A stretch of 64,000 nt of DNA from Akkermansiaceae bacterium (GCA_028822935.1 JAPKCM010000006.1:1-64000), one strand, 5' to 3'; numbered from the stretch's first letter, positions 1-8,567 are shown. Program-made: numbers and translations. The notes: a model not told the origin generated them from the sequence alone.

Positions 1-320
1 AGGCCTTCCGATTTAAATGCGAGCCAGCGCCGCAATGGTCGGCTGATTGTCTTTGGGCAAACGAGTAGCAGATTCGGGGATGCGCCTACTCCTTCCGGTG
101 GGCCGCTCGGGATGGCTACTTGGGTCTGTTTTCGCTCGTGATTTTTCCCGCTCCCTTGGCGTTGATCATTTCGATTATTGCGATACGAGACATTCAGAAA
201 AGTGATGGGGCGCTCAAGCAAAAGCATGGAATGGGGCGAGCGATCTTCGGCTTGATCATGGGATTCTTGGGTTCTTTAATTCTGGCGATCTTCGTCCTCG
301 CCTCCTTATCTGATAAATAA
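1..320 (+). pseudogene. Small membrane protein, apparently frameshifted; 5' end outside window
   Basis: Two reading frames look like parts of one protein. Frame 1 is open from base 1 and ends with a Pro/Gly-rich linker (GDAPTPSGGPLGMA), then runs into TGA at about 139. Another frame takes over at about 118 and encodes two hydrophobic helices (LGLFSLVIFPAPLALIISI and a second near residues 42-62 of that piece) separated by a basic loop, ending at 320. The two-helix part resembles DUF4190-type membrane domains that often follow a GYF-like N-terminus (family link is recall, not search). A one-base loss near 118-120 would join them. The only start in the second frame is a TTG at 120 with no clear ribosome site. 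It could also be a separate 66-residue protein. Confidence 0.4.
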
Positions 321-330
321 CGGTTGAGTT

Positions 331-606
331 TTATTCCTCGATCCTACCCACAAGATCATCGATCTCACGTTGGACGGGACGCGTGGAAATTGCGCGAATC
401 TCGAAGAGGAAGGGCTTTAAGATGGGGCCAAGCGGGGTGGGGGGCTTGAGAAGGTTCCAGAGCTTCTGGCTCGCCTTCATGGCGCGAGCTTCTTTGTGCG
501 AGGAGAGATCCTGAAGGAGTTTCTGGACGGAGCGGAATTCCTTTTCAGGTATGCCGGTATCGGACCAGTCGAGTTCGCGAACGCGTTTCCAAAGGGGAGG
601 ATCCAT
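331..606 (-). CDS. Hypothetical small protein, 91 aa
   Basis: A 91-residue soluble protein, mostly helical, rich in Lys, Arg and Glu, beginning MDPPLWKRVRELDW and ending DDLVGRIEE. No signal peptide, membrane segment or known motif is visible and I do not recognise a family. It lies just downstream of the pseudopilin gene on the same strand, but the strong hairpin at 639-667 separates them, so it probably has its own promoter. Codon use is like its neighbours. Confidence 0.55.
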   Translation of the reverse strand: MDPPLWKRVRELDWSDTGIPEKEFRSVQKLLQDLSSHKEARAMKASQKLWNLLKPPTPLGPILKPFLFEIRAISTRPVQREIDDLVGRIEE

Positions 607-631
607 ATCGGAACTCTAGGCGAAAACCGGG

Positions 632-667
632 AAAGAAAAAAGACGGACCTGCAAGAGGTCCGTCTTT
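632..667 (-). terminator. Intrinsic terminator of the pseudopilin gene
   Basis: A perfect 12-bp stem (639-650 with 656-667, AAAGACGGACCT and its complement) with a 5-base loop, followed on the minus strand by a T-rich run (about 632-640). It sits 41 bp past the stop of the pseudopilin gene. The stem's own A/T flanks make it potentially bidirectional. Confidence 0.85.
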
Positions 668-707
668 GTTTAAATGTTTATTCGAGTTTTCGGGAAACTC
701 CAGACTC

Positions 708-1424
708 TCATTCGATTCCGGTAGGTGCCTTAATCTCTGGCTCATCCTCTTCCCAGACGCTGTCCGGGCCAGGAGTGAAGAGGTTTGCACGGCCTTGTCC
801 CTTGAGGAGGGCTTTTCCGGAGCCGTCCTTCGAGATCTTTCCGGTGGCTACTGAGTTGTCACCACGAAGGTAGACATACTCACCCGCGTAGGGGTTGGAA
901 TCGAAGGTTGGATCCTGTCCGCCTGACTTGAGGGGGGCGACGGCGAGAGGAGTGGAGCTACGGGTGTAGCTTGAGGAGAGGGCTTGTGAGCCGGCGAGCA
1001 TCACGTAGCCGAATCCATTTTCACCCCGCTTGAGGACATCATCACGGTTCTTGGTCACATCGTCACCTTCTTTGGTTCCTTTGACACCCTTGGCGTAGAA
1101 GATTTTCTCACTGTCAGTCGAGAGACCGACGATGAGCTGGGCGAAGTAAGCATTGGCGTCGTCGCCGCTGGGTACTTCAGCGCCTTCTTCTTCGAGCTGG
1201 ATTCGAGTATCCTCGGAAGGATAGCTGTCGTAGCTGCTGTCGAACTCGTTCATGGCAATACCAATCTGCTTGGCATTGTTGATCGTTTTCGCTTTGTCAG
1301 CGTTCTTTTTGGCTTTGAGAATCGCCGGAGTCGCGAGTCCTGCAAGGACAGCGATGATGGCGATAACAACGAGGAGCTCCACGAGAGTGAAGCCCTTGCG
1401 CATCAGTTTTTTAGTTACTTTCAT
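708..1424 (-). CDS. Type II secretion/type IV pilus pseudopilin with prepilin N-terminal motif
   Basis: A 238-residue pseudopilin-like protein. Residues 9-28 carry the class III leader and prepilin peptidase/methylation site (RKGFTLVELLVVIAIIAVLA): cleavage is expected after the Gly before Phe, with Glu at position +5. A hydrophobic helix follows, then a soluble domain with a KTINNAKQIGIAMNEF segment typical of the GspG/H-like and DUF1559-type pseudopilins common in Verrucomicrobiota and Planctomycetota. The C-terminus is acidic. No secretion genes are adjacent, so it is an orphan pseudopilin; many are present per genome in this phylum. It is followed by a strong terminator. Confidence 0.9.
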   Translation of the reverse strand: MKVTKKLMRKGFTLVELLVVIAIIAVLAGLATPAILKAKKNADKAKTINNAKQIGIAMNEFDSSYDSYPSEDTRIQLEEEGAEVPSGDDANAYFAQLIVGLSTDSEKIFYAKGVKGTKEGDDVTKNRDDVLKRGENGFGYVMLAGSQALSSSYTRSSTPLAVAPLKSGGQDPTFDSNPYAGEYVYLRGDNSVATGKISKDGSGKALLKGQGRANLFTPGPDSVWEEDEPEIKAPTGIE

Positions 1425-1555
1425 TACTTTGGTATGGTTTGGCCTTTTTCCGAGGAATCGGGCCGGTTTTTTAAGTGGAGGAGGGCAAAAACCTAATTCC
1501 TCACAACTGGAAGTTACGCCGCAGGGATGTCACGGCAAGAGAAAAGGCCTCGGTC

Positions 1556-2365
1556 CTATTGAAAAGCGTCCTTGAGGCTATCGAGATCGGCCGGGCCGGC
1601 TTGGTCTGCTGCAATAATCGCTTCTTTCTGAAGGGTCACGAGGGTTTCGATCCCTTTTTGAGCGAGTTCCAGCATTGCGGTCATTTCAGCGGGGCTGAAA
1701 GTCGATTCCTCGCCGCTGCCCTGAAGTTCCACAAATTGCCCGTCTTCGGTCATGACGACATTGAAGTCGACTGCGGCGTCGCGGTCCTCAGGGTAATTCA
1801 GGTCGAGGATGGCTTCTCCTTGATAAATGCCTGCGCTGACGGCGGCGACGAGTTTCTTGATGGGGAAGTCTTTCAGCTTTCCTTCGCCCATGAGCTTATT
1901 GAGTGCGATGGCCACGGCGACCATTCCTCCGGTGATCGAGGCGGTTCGGGTGCCTCCATCGGCCTGGAGAACATCGCAGTCGACCCAGATCGTGCGTTGG
2001 CCGATTTTCTTGAGATCGACGACGGCACGGAGCGACCGACCGATGAGGCGCTGGATCTCGGAGGAGCGACCATCGAGCTTGCCGCGGGAGATGTCCCGTG
2101 ATTTGCGATCGTGGGTAGAATATGGGAGCATGGAGTACTCGGCGGTGAGCCAGCCGCCCTTGACTCCCTGCATTTTCATCCAGCGAGGAACATTTTCATC
2201 AACAGTTGCCGCGCAAATGACGCGGGTATTTCCAAAAGAAACGAGAACCGAGCCAGTGGCATGCGGGGCGACGTTGGGAGTGAAGGAAATAGGGCGAAGA
2301 TCAGTAACTGTGCGGCCATCAGGACGTTCCATGAGGTCGGGCATACGCTGGAGATGGGTCTTCAA
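1556..2365 (-). CDS. rph: Ribonuclease PH
   Basis: RNase PH is a phosphorolytic 3'-5' exoribonuclease that trims tRNA precursors. The 269-residue protein has the family's hallmarks: the RPDGRTVTDLRPI start, GSVLVSFGNTRVICAAT, the GGWLTAEYSMLPYSTH segment, the Arg-rich helix RSSEIQRLIGRSLRA and DCDVLQADGGTRTASITG. The length is slightly above the usual 240-260. The coordinates use the first ATG; an internal ATG seven codons later (MPDLMERPDG) is a plausible alternative. No partner gene is adjacent on this strand. Confidence 0.97.
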   Translation of the reverse strand: MKTHLQRMPDLMERPDGRTVTDLRPISFTPNVAPHATGSVLVSFGNTRVICAATVDENVPRWMKMQGVKGGWLTAEYSMLPYSTHDRKSRDISRGKLDGRSSEIQRLIGRSLRAVVDLKKIGQRTIWVDCDVLQADGGTRTASITGGMVAVAIALNKLMGEGKLKDFPIKKLVAAVSAGIYQGEAILDLNYPEDRDAAVDFNVVMTEDGQFVELQGSGEESTFSPAEMTAMLELAQKGIETLVTLQKEAIIAADQAGPADLDSLKDAFQ

Positions 2366-2447
2366 GCAATGTCAAAGCGGGTCTGAGTAAGAATAATTAC
2401 AATTGTGGCTTGCTTACGGGGCCGAAATCGATATTTCTTCCCGCCCC

Positions 2448-2717
2448 ATGGCAAGAAAATGCTGGATAGAGCGCAACAAGCGCAAAGCTAAGACCGTTGC
2501 AAAATATGCAGACCTTCGTCACCAGTTGAAGAAGGAGAAGGATTATGTCGGTCTCACTATGCTTCCTCGTGACGCTAGCCCGACTCGTTTGGTGAACCGT
2601 TGTGAGGTGACTGGACGTCGCCGTGGATTCCTCCGCCGCTTCCGTCTTTCTCGGATTGCCTTTCGTCAGATGGCTTCCCACGGCCTCATTCCTGGAGTGA
2701 CAAAGTCCTCCTGGTAG
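2448..2717 (+). CDS. rpsN: 30S ribosomal protein S14
   Basis: Small-subunit ribosomal protein S14, 89 residues, binding 16S rRNA in the 30S head. The start is the ATG giving [13 protein letters not shown]; the frame is open further upstream but that part is not S14-like. The C-terminal [20 protein letters not shown] and [11 protein letters not shown] are typical of the long, zinc-independent S14 form. It stands outside the main ribosomal protein operon, next to an FmdB-type zinc ribbon gene, which suggests a standalone copy. Confidence 0.95.
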   Translation: MARKCWIERNKRKAKTVAKYADLRHQLKKEKDYVGLTMLPRDASPTRLVNRCEVTGRRRGFLRRFRLSRIAFRQMASHGLIPGVTKSSW

Positions 2718-2780
2718 AGTATCGCATGGGTCGTCAGGAAAAGTGATGTGACCTGCACGGCCATCGATCTGGCTCCGCCC

Positions 2781-3044
2781 ATGCCTATATACGAATACCT
2801 TTCTAAAAGTCCGGATGAGCCGGGCTCTAGTTGTCGGATCTGCTCAAAAGGCTTTGAGCTTTTCCGTCCCATTGATCGTGAGGCACTCGAGAACTGCCCA
2901 ATGTGCAAGAATGCGGTGCGCAAGGTGATCTCCAAGGTCAGTTCGCCTAGGACGGTTGCAAAACCTTTTTCTACTTCTGATGCCAAGAAGGCGGGCTTCA
3001 CGGTGCTTGAGAAGCGAGACACGGGTGTTTATGAAAAGATGTAA
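2781..3044 (+). CDS. FmdB-family zinc-ribbon protein
   Basis: An 87-residue protein starting MPIYEYL, the signature start of FmdB-type regulatory zinc ribbons. Two Cys pairs (CRIC near residue 19 and CPMC near residue 43) form the metal knuckles. The C-terminal half (KAGFTVLEKRDTGVYEKM) is less ordered. The upstream frame is open for 11 codons, but the conserved start is the internal ATG at 2781. It lies 63 bp after rpsN and 6 bp before the CorC-type gene, so these may be cotranscribed. The function of the family is poorly known. Confidence 0.8.
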   Translation: MPIYEYLSKSPDEPGSSCRICSKGFELFRPIDREALENCPMCKNAVRKVISKVSSPRTVAKPFSTSDAKKAGFTVLEKRDTGVYEKM

Positions 3045-3050
3045 TCGGCG

Positions 3051-4442
3051 ATGATGATCGATCTTCCTTTCATATTGGCTTCAGCGTCGTCTGAAATTCC
3101 GACGGAGTATCCCACCTGGGGAGAAGCTGGACTTTATCTTCTAGGGATCGCCTTTTTCCTGCTTCTCAATGCCTTCTTCGTGGCATCAGAGTTTGCCATC
3201 GTGAAGGTCCGGCCTGGCCAGATCGAAGGAGAGCTTGAGAGCAAACCGAAGAGGGCCGGGATTGCCAAGTTCGTGGTGGGGAACCTTGATGGTTACCTCT
3301 CGGCGAACCAACTCGGGATTACCATCGCTTCCTTGGCACTGCCATTTCTCGGAGAGCCCTTCATTAAGAGTTTGGTCGCACCCTCTTTGGTGTCGCTGGA
3401 CTTGTCAGAGAAGGTTATTAAAGGGATTTCTTATACAGTGGCGATGGGATCGTTCACTTTCCTTCATGTGGTGATTGGGGAGTTACTGCCGAAGTCGATT
3501 GCGATTCGTAAGTCACTTGGCACGACACTGGTGATCGCGAGACCGCTGCATATCTTCTACTGGATTTTCCGGCCGGTCATTTTTATTCTCAATGGCACTG
3601 CGAATTTCTTGCTGAAGAAGATTTTCAAGATCGATCCGGTCTCCGAGGGCGAAGCGGTCCACAGTTCCGAGGAGCTCGCGATGCTGGTGGAGCAAAGCGA
3701 GCGTGAGCAAGAGGTGACCGAAACCGAGCGTGAGATTCTCATCAATGCGCTTGAGCTCAACGACATTTCAGTCAAGGACGTGATGACACCCCGGAGCGAA
3801 GTGGTCTTTCTTGATATCGAGAAAAGATTTCCGGAGAACCTCGAGTTTGCCATCAAGGCGACGCATACCCGTTTCCCTCTGGTGAAGGGGCATCTCGATG
3901 AAACTTTGGGTCTCATTCACATCAAGGACGTGCTGAAGCTCATGAATGAGGACGACAAGGATCTTCTTCATATCAAGAGGGAGATCAAAGTGGTCCCTGA
4001 GATCATGAAGCTGGATGACCTTCTAAAGTTCTTCCTTACCGAGCGGGTTCATCTTGCGCTCGTGGTGGATGAGTTTGGCGATCCGGCGGGTCTTGTTTTC
4101 ATGGACAACATCATGACCGAATTGGTGGGGAATATTCAGGACGAATTCGATGTCGATGAAGCAACCGAATTCCGCCGCCATAATGCAGATGAATTTACAG
4201 TGGAAGGCGGACTCACCCTCAATGAACTTTCTGATCACGAACCAAGTCTCGATCTCGACAGTGGCGAGGTGAGCACCATCGCGGGCTACATCGTCCAGCA
4301 ATTGGGGCACCTTCCCGAAGCGGGAGAAAAGGTTGAGGTGGAAGGATTCGAAGCGACGGTGACCCGCGCAGACGACCGCCGGATCGAGGAATTGAACTTC
4401 GTGCGCCTCCCCGAGCCGGATAAAAAGGCAGAAGAGGCTTAG
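3051..4442 (+). CDS. CNNM/CorC-type transporter: DUF21, CBS pair, CorC/HlyC domain
   Basis: A 463-residue inner-membrane protein of the hemolysin-C/CNNM family, associated with Mg2+ or other divalent cation export. Residues about 20-200 form the DUF21 membrane domain with at least three hydrophobic helices and the motif NAFFVASEFAIVKVR. A CBS pair follows (VMTPRSEVVFLD near 245 and the LALVVDEFGDPAGLV region near 335), then a CorC/HlyC C-terminal domain (DEFTVEGGLTLNEL onwards). The start has two consecutive ATG codons. It follows the FmdB gene by 6 bp. Confidence 0.93.
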   Translation: MMIDLPFILASASSEIPTEYPTWGEAGLYLLGIAFFLLLNAFFVASEFAIVKVRPGQIEGELESKPKRAGIAKFVVGNLDGYLSANQLGITIASLALPFLGEPFIKSLVAPSLVSLDLSEKVIKGISYTVAMGSFTFLHVVIGELLPKSIAIRKSLGTTLVIARPLHIFYWIFRPVIFILNGTANFLLKKIFKIDPVSEGEAVHSSEELAMLVEQSEREQEVTETEREILINALELNDISVKDVMTPRSEVVFLDIEKRFPENLEFAIKATHTRFPLVKGHLDETLGLIHIKDVLKLMNEDDKDLLHIKREIKVVPEIMKLDDLLKFFLTERVHLALVVDEFGDPAGLVFMDNIMTELVGNIQDEFDVDEATEFRRHNADEFTVEGGLTLNELSDHEPSLDLDSGEVSTIAGYIVQQLGHLPEAGEKVEVEGFEATVTRADDRRIEELNFVRLPEPDKKAEEA

Positions 4443-4451
4443 TGGCTCAGG

Positions 4452-4973
4452 CTATTCTTTGTCCACCGAATCGGGGACGAACTTGAGCACGGTACCGTTG
4501 ATGCAGTAGCGCTTGTCGGTAGGCGTGTTGAATCCTTCGCCAAGAAAGACGTGGCCTAGGTGGCCATTACAGTTTTTACAGCGGACTTCGGTGCGAGCGT
4601 AGCCGAGGTCGAAGTCGGTGTCGGTGATGACATTTTTAGCGTCTGCAGGGTCGTAAAATGAAGGCCAGCCACACTTTGAATCGAATTTTTCATTCGAGGA
4701 GAAGAGCTTAGTGTCGCAGCCCGCGCAGAAGTAGGAGCCGGCTCCCTGAGCCTTGAATTCATGGTAGACTTCACCATTGGCTGCTTCCGTTCCTGCTTCG
4801 CGAAGAATGCGGTATTGCTCGGGGGTGAGCTTTTCCTTCCACTCTGCGTCGGTCAGTTCGACCTTTTCTTCAGGTTGCTCGGGAGGCGTTGATTGGGTGG
4901 CCATGGGATCTTGTTTTTTGCAGTTCACGAGGAGGAAAGGCGCGATTGCCGCGAGGAGGATTGCCATCTTCAT
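4452..4973 (-). CDS. msrB: Lipoprotein peptide-methionine (R)-S-oxide reductase
   Basis: MsrB reduces the R epimer of methionine sulfoxide in oxidised proteins. The 173-residue protein begins with a lipoprotein signal (MKMAILLAAIAPFLLVNC, lipobox LVNC) so it should act in the periplasm. The MsrB domain runs from about residue 45 (LTDAEWKEKLTPEQYRIL). It has both zinc Cys pairs (CAGC and CKNC), the GHLGHVF motif and the catalytic Cys in KRYCIN. The frame is open upstream, but only the 4973 start gives a sensible signal peptide. It is divergent from the M23-like gene with a 73-bp shared promoter region. The catalytic residue is ordinary Cys, unlike three other redox genes in this window. Confidence 0.93.
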   Translation of the reverse strand: MKMAILLAAIAPFLLVNCKKQDPMATQSTPPEQPEEKVELTDAEWKEKLTPEQYRILREAGTEAANGEVYHEFKAQGAGSYFCAGCDTKLFSSNEKFDSKCGWPSFYDPADAKNVITDTDFDLGYARTEVRCKNCNGHLGHVFLGEGFNTPTDKRYCINGTVLKFVPDSVDKE

Positions 4974-5046
4974 GATATTAAGAGGGTAGGGGGCAAATCT
5001 TGTTCCGTCAAATTTCGCAAGCTTGTCAAATTCTGAAAAATGGCCG

Positions 5047-5925
5047 ATGCTCGCTAGCGTGAGACTCACACGCGGAAAAGTCATCGTGGCAGGGATCGTT
5101 CTTCTGGGCCTGACCTTTTTAACGTTGGGAGTCATGATGACGAAGAAGCGCCCCAATTACTACGCTCACTCGCTACGAAACTGGCAGGAAGCGGACGCCG
5201 TGCCGGGCTATCCTATCGCGCTCAATGGCGAGGTGGAGCCAGAGCTGCAGGAGTTTGTCACAATGGAGTTTGCTCCGAATCTGAATCTGCTCAGCGGGAT
5301 TGACCTCTACTTATTACCGGTGGCAAGGGCGTTTGAGAATCCTCTCGGGGACTTCGCGATTGCGGAGGAGGGCTTTGGTTCGAAGGGTCTTTTGGGCGCG
5401 AAACTGAATCGCGCTGGAGGAGGAATTGCGGGAGTGGGTGATTCGGTTTCGGCGGCTGGGAATGGGCTCGTCCTTTTCGTGGGTCAGGCGGAGGGCTATC
5501 CTGGAAAAGTCATCGTGCTGGGTCATCGGCTTCCGGATGGAAAGATTGTCCAGAGTCTCTACGCCCGGGTGGGTGATGTTTCGGTGCGGGTTGGCAAAGT
5601 GGTGTCCCGCGGAGCTGAGATGGCCAAGCTCATTTCTCTCGAGAAGGAGGTTGGGCTTCATTTTGAGATTCGAGAATCGATAGGAATCGATGTCGTGCGG
5701 CAGGAGATTGCGGGAGTGGTTCTCAATGAGCTGCGCAGTGCGAATCATTTCAACCGGATTGATCCGATGGCTTTTCTAGAAGAGCACGAAGTTGCGAGCT
5801 GCTGGGCGGAGCCACTCGCGGTGATGCAGGAGGCCAAGGGAAAGAATTTCAGCGAAATTCTGGAAATGGATGCGGAAAGCGCAGCGAAGCTCAGCGAGAT
5901 TCTCGGCGGTGAAGAGAAAGAATGA
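5047..5925 (+). CDS. Membrane-anchored degenerate M23-type peptidase-like protein
   Basis: A 292-residue protein with one N-terminal membrane anchor (VIVAGIVLLGLTFLTLGVMM), then an M23/LytM-like beta domain (about residues 120-240). The fold markers GDSVSAAGNGLVLFVG, GKVIVLGH and GLHFEIRE are clear, but the catalytic set is damaged: the HxGxD metal motif is replaced by GLLGAKLN, the YAH motif reads YARV, and HLHFE reads GLHFE. It is thus likely an inactive relative acting as a regulator or binder, as for EnvC/NlpD-type proteins (inference). ATG 5047 is preferred over the TTG at 5023. The MbnP-MbnH gene starts 50 bp downstream. Confidence 0.7.
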   Translation: MLASVRLTRGKVIVAGIVLLGLTFLTLGVMMTKKRPNYYAHSLRNWQEADAVPGYPIALNGEVEPELQEFVTMEFAPNLNLLSGIDLYLLPVARAFENPLGDFAIAEEGFGSKGLLGAKLNRAGGGIAGVGDSVSAAGNGLVLFVGQAEGYPGKVIVLGHRLPDGKIVQSLYARVGDVSVRVGKVVSRGAEMAKLISLEKEVGLHFEIRESIGIDVVRQEIAGVVLNELRSANHFNRIDPMAFLEEHEVASCWAEPLAVMQEAKGKNFSEILEMDAESAAKLSEILGGEEKE

Positions 5926-5974
5926 TCTTAGCTTTGCGGATGCGGAGGGGAGTGTCTTGTGCTATCGACTATTC

Positions 5975-7687
5975 ATGATTCGACTTTTCCTCTTCCTCAT
6001 GGCGTTTCCGGCGATGGCTGGAAGCTTGCGGGTGGAGATTCTTCCTCGTTTCGCAGGGAAGCCGCTGGCGCTTGATGCCATCAAGTATCAGGGAGCCGAG
6101 ACCTTTTCGGTCACACGCTTGAGCTATCTCCTGAGTGAGTTTGCGGTCCAGAAGGAGGACAGTAGCTGGCTCGAACTTGGGGAGCAGTTCGCCTACCTCG
6201 ATGCGGGGAAGCGTCGGAGCAACTTCATGGTGAATGATGTCCCGGAGGGACGCTACCGGGCGATTCGTTTTTCCGTTGGAGTGCCTCAGCCTGCGAATCA
6301 TGCTGATCCGACGAAGCTCGCGGCGGATCATCCGCTGAATCCGAATCTCAATCAGCTCCACTGGGACTGGGCGAGCGGCTACATTTTTATGGCCGTCGAG
6401 GGGCGGTATCGCGCGGGGGATGATCTGAAGGGCTACGTCTATCACCTTGCGAATGACAATAATCTCAACCGGCTCCAACTCGCGGCAGACTTTCAGGTTA
6501 AGAAGATGACGGGTCTGGGCTTGTCGCTCGATGTGAAGCATCTCCTCCACGGGACCCGCTCGCTTTCTTTCGAGCAAGACGGTTCCTCGACTCACTCGCA
6601 TCCGGGCGATGCCATCGCCAGTGCCCTGGTGGCGAATGCCCAGAGCGCCTTCGCAGTCCTCGGCGTGACTTACCCGCCTGCCGAGCTTCCGCAGGAGGCG
6701 GTGAAGCCGCTTTATCTCCCGGCGAAGTATGAGAGCTATCCTTTTAAAACGAGCCGCCGCTTCCCGCTCCCGCTCCTGCCACGGGACAATCCTCTTTTAA
6801 AAGAACGGGTAGCACTCGGGGAAACGCTCTTTTTTGAGAGCCTCCTCTCGATCGATAACACCGTCTCTTGTGCGGCTTGTCACGCGCCGCACCTGGCCTT
6901 CACTGATCAGATTCCCATCGCGCGCGGGTTTGAGGGGCGCTACGGGAGACGCCACTCGATGCCGCTCTTTAATCTCGCTTGGAAGTCGTCCTTCTTTTGG
7001 GATGGGCGTGCGAAGTCGCTCCGCGAGCAAGTGTTGAAGCCGATCGAAGATCCCATGGAGATGGCGGCCCGGATGCCTTCCGTGCTTCGGAGATTGAACA
7101 ACCGAAAAAGCTACCGAGAGGGGTTCGAGTCGGCCTTTGGTCCCGGGGAAATCACCGAAGAAAAGATCGGGCTAGCGCTCGAAAACTACGTCCTCACCCT
7201 CACTAGCTATGGCTCGAAGTTCGATGATGCGATGGCAGGTAAGTTGGAGCTCAGCGCGGCCGAGAAGCGGGGGATGGAGCTATTTTTTACCGAGAACGAG
7301 CCCCGCAGCCAGCAGTTCGGAGCTGATTGTTTCCACTGCCACGGCGGGGCGAACTTCTCCGACCACCAGTTTCACAATAACGGACTCAAGCCGACCAAGG
7401 ATCACGGGCGATTTGAGGTCACGGGCGAGGAGCGGGACAGGCACGTCTTCTCGACCCCGAGCCTGCGGAATGTCGGACTCACCGGGCCATACATGCATGA
7501 TGGTCGCTTCGAGACTCTGGAAGAAGTGGTGGCTCATTACAGCGGCCCGATGCACCGGGGTCCGTCACTTTCTCCTAACTTGGCGAAGCATTCCAAGGAT
7601 GGGCTCAATCTGAGTAAGGAGGATCAAGCGGCACTTGTCGCCTTCCTCAAGACGCTCACCGATCCGAAATACGATCGGGACTTTTAA
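5975..7687 (+). CDS. Fused MbnP-like copper protein and MbnH-like di-heme peroxidase
   Basis: A 570-residue exported protein (signal peptide about 1-16). Residues 17-235 resemble the MbnP family (metallo-mystery pair), with the characteristic HWDWASGYIFMAVEG at 129-143 and a THSHPGD segment near 206-212. Residues about 255-570 are a di-heme cytochrome c peroxidase/MauG-type domain with two CxxCH heme sites (CAACH 299-303, CFHCH 452-456) plus FWDGRAKSLREQ and GPYMHDGRFETLEE. In known systems MbnP and MbnH are separate partners: MbnH oxidises a Trp of MbnP to kynurenine, helping copper binding. Here both are one chain, with no stop or frameshift between. The long upstream frame lacks a signal; the ATG at 5975 gives one. 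A terminator follows. Confidence 0.85.
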   Translation: MIRLFLFLMAFPAMAGSLRVEILPRFAGKPLALDAIKYQGAETFSVTRLSYLLSEFAVQKEDSSWLELGEQFAYLDAGKRRSNFMVNDVPEGRYRAIRFSVGVPQPANHADPTKLAADHPLNPNLNQLHWDWASGYIFMAVEGRYRAGDDLKGYVYHLANDNNLNRLQLAADFQVKKMTGLGLSLDVKHLLHGTRSLSFEQDGSSTHSHPGDAIASALVANAQSAFAVLGVTYPPAELPQEAVKPLYLPAKYESYPFKTSRRFPLPLLPRDNPLLKERVALGETLFFESLLSIDNTVSCAACHAPHLAFTDQIPIARGFEGRYGRRHSMPLFNLAWKSSFFWDGRAKSLREQVLKPIEDPMEMAARMPSVLRRLNNRKSYREGFESAFGPGEITEEKIGLALENYVLTLTSYGSKFDDAMAGKLELSAAEKRGMELFFTENEPRSQQFGADCFHCHGGANFSDHQFHNNGLKPTKDHGRFEVTGEERDRHVFSTPSLRNVGLTGPYMHDGRFETLEEVVAHYSGPMHRGPSLSPNLAKHSKDGLNLSKEDQAALVAFLKTLTDPKYDRDF

Positions 7688-7750
7688 ACTAATATAACTC
7701 TCCCTCATTTGTCTCTTCTCCTACTTGGGATGGGGGCGATAACAGATCAT

Positions 7751-7782
7751 AAAAAGCCCGTTACCGAAGTAACGGGCTTTTT
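7751..7782 (+). terminator. Intrinsic terminator after the MbnP-MbnH gene
   Basis: A 14-bp stem (AAAAAGCCCGTTAC, 7751-7764, with 7769-7782), CGAA loop and a T-run, 64 bp past the stop codon. The A-run on the other side allows bidirectional action. Confidence 0.88.
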
Positions 7783-8240
7783 GTTGGGGGCAGCAGAGCT
7801 ACCCTCATTGTGGTGTGTATAGTTGACGGATGTCTTGTAATAAAATGCAATTTTTCTGTCAATTATCTGATAAAATGAGGACTGAAAGTTCATCAACGTT
7901 GATTTATTTAACACAGCCATGGGCGATTCGGAGGCGATCAAGACTGCGTTTGGGGAGGGTTTGGGTTTCGAGGGGTTGCTTGCTCATCCTCTTTATGAAG
8001 TGGCCAACGCATGGGTTCGCCTTTCCTGAGGGAGATTCTTCCGATTAGTTAAGATTTGGGAGAGATTATTGGGAGGGGAGAAAGATTTTCTTTTTTGGGA
8101 GGATATTTTGGTTTCTCTGATTTTTAGGCTACTGGGGGCGATTTATTTAAGGAATATTGTTAATTAAGGAAAGAATTATCGAGCATTACAAAAAATCATT
8201 AAATTTATATAGATTGATTATAAATGTATATAGATTACCT
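7783..8240. other. AT-rich intergenic stretch with one short open frame
   Basis: About 450 bases without a convincing gene, visibly more AT-rich than the flanks, particularly from 8100. The only coding-like piece is a 36-codon frame at 7919-8029 (+), beginning MGDSEAIKTAFGEGLGF and ending NAWVRLS; it could be the surviving N-terminus of a deleted gene or a small protein. No tRNA, tandem repeat or IS end was seen. Confidence 0.35.
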
Positions 8241-8480
8241 ATGAATGAACAGATAAACTGTCCCGCCTGTAGCGGAGTTTTGAAGGCTGAATCAGGACTT
8301 TTGGAAGGCCCCTGCGTCTTTTGCGAAACAAATCTTCGCGTCAATGTTCAAATCGTAGTTCTCAACGAGCCGAGAGCAGTCAGTAGTAATGACAATTGGA
8401 GGGGTTGGTCAGAGGGGGCGCATAAAGGGCGTGGTCCAACTGCGAAGCTTACCAGGAGTGGAACATCATACCGCGTTTAG
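8241..8480 (+). CDS. Small zinc-ribbon protein, 79 aa
   Basis: A 79-residue protein starting MNEQINCPACSGVLKAESG. Two Cys pairs (CPAC near residue 7 and CVFC near 25) fit a zinc ribbon; the C-terminal half is Gly/Arg/Ser-rich and probably unstructured. The frame is open upstream to 8157 but that part is AT-rich and low-complexity, so the ATG at 8241 was chosen. It lies 88 bp before the adenylating-enzyme gene. Family and role unknown. Confidence 0.6.
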   Translation: MNEQINCPACSGVLKAESGLLEGPCVFCETNLRVNVQIVVLNEPRAVSSNDNWRGWSEGAHKGRGPTAKLTRSGTSYRV

Positions 8481-8567
8481 ACTGATTTCCCGAGAAAAGT
8501 CGGCTTGCGGTAATTTCTTCTTAGGCTAAATGTGCAGTGGCGTATTTTTTAGCGCACGCATTACCTT

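Noticed and set aside
1475-2101. Plus-strand open frame opposite rph
   Set aside because: It is a shadow of the minus-strand rph gene, whose protein motifs are clear, and it has no recognisable protein features.
7747-7941. 64-codon minus-strand frame beside the MbnP-MbnH gene
   Set aside because: It runs through the terminator hairpin at 7751-7782, so it is unlikely to be coding.
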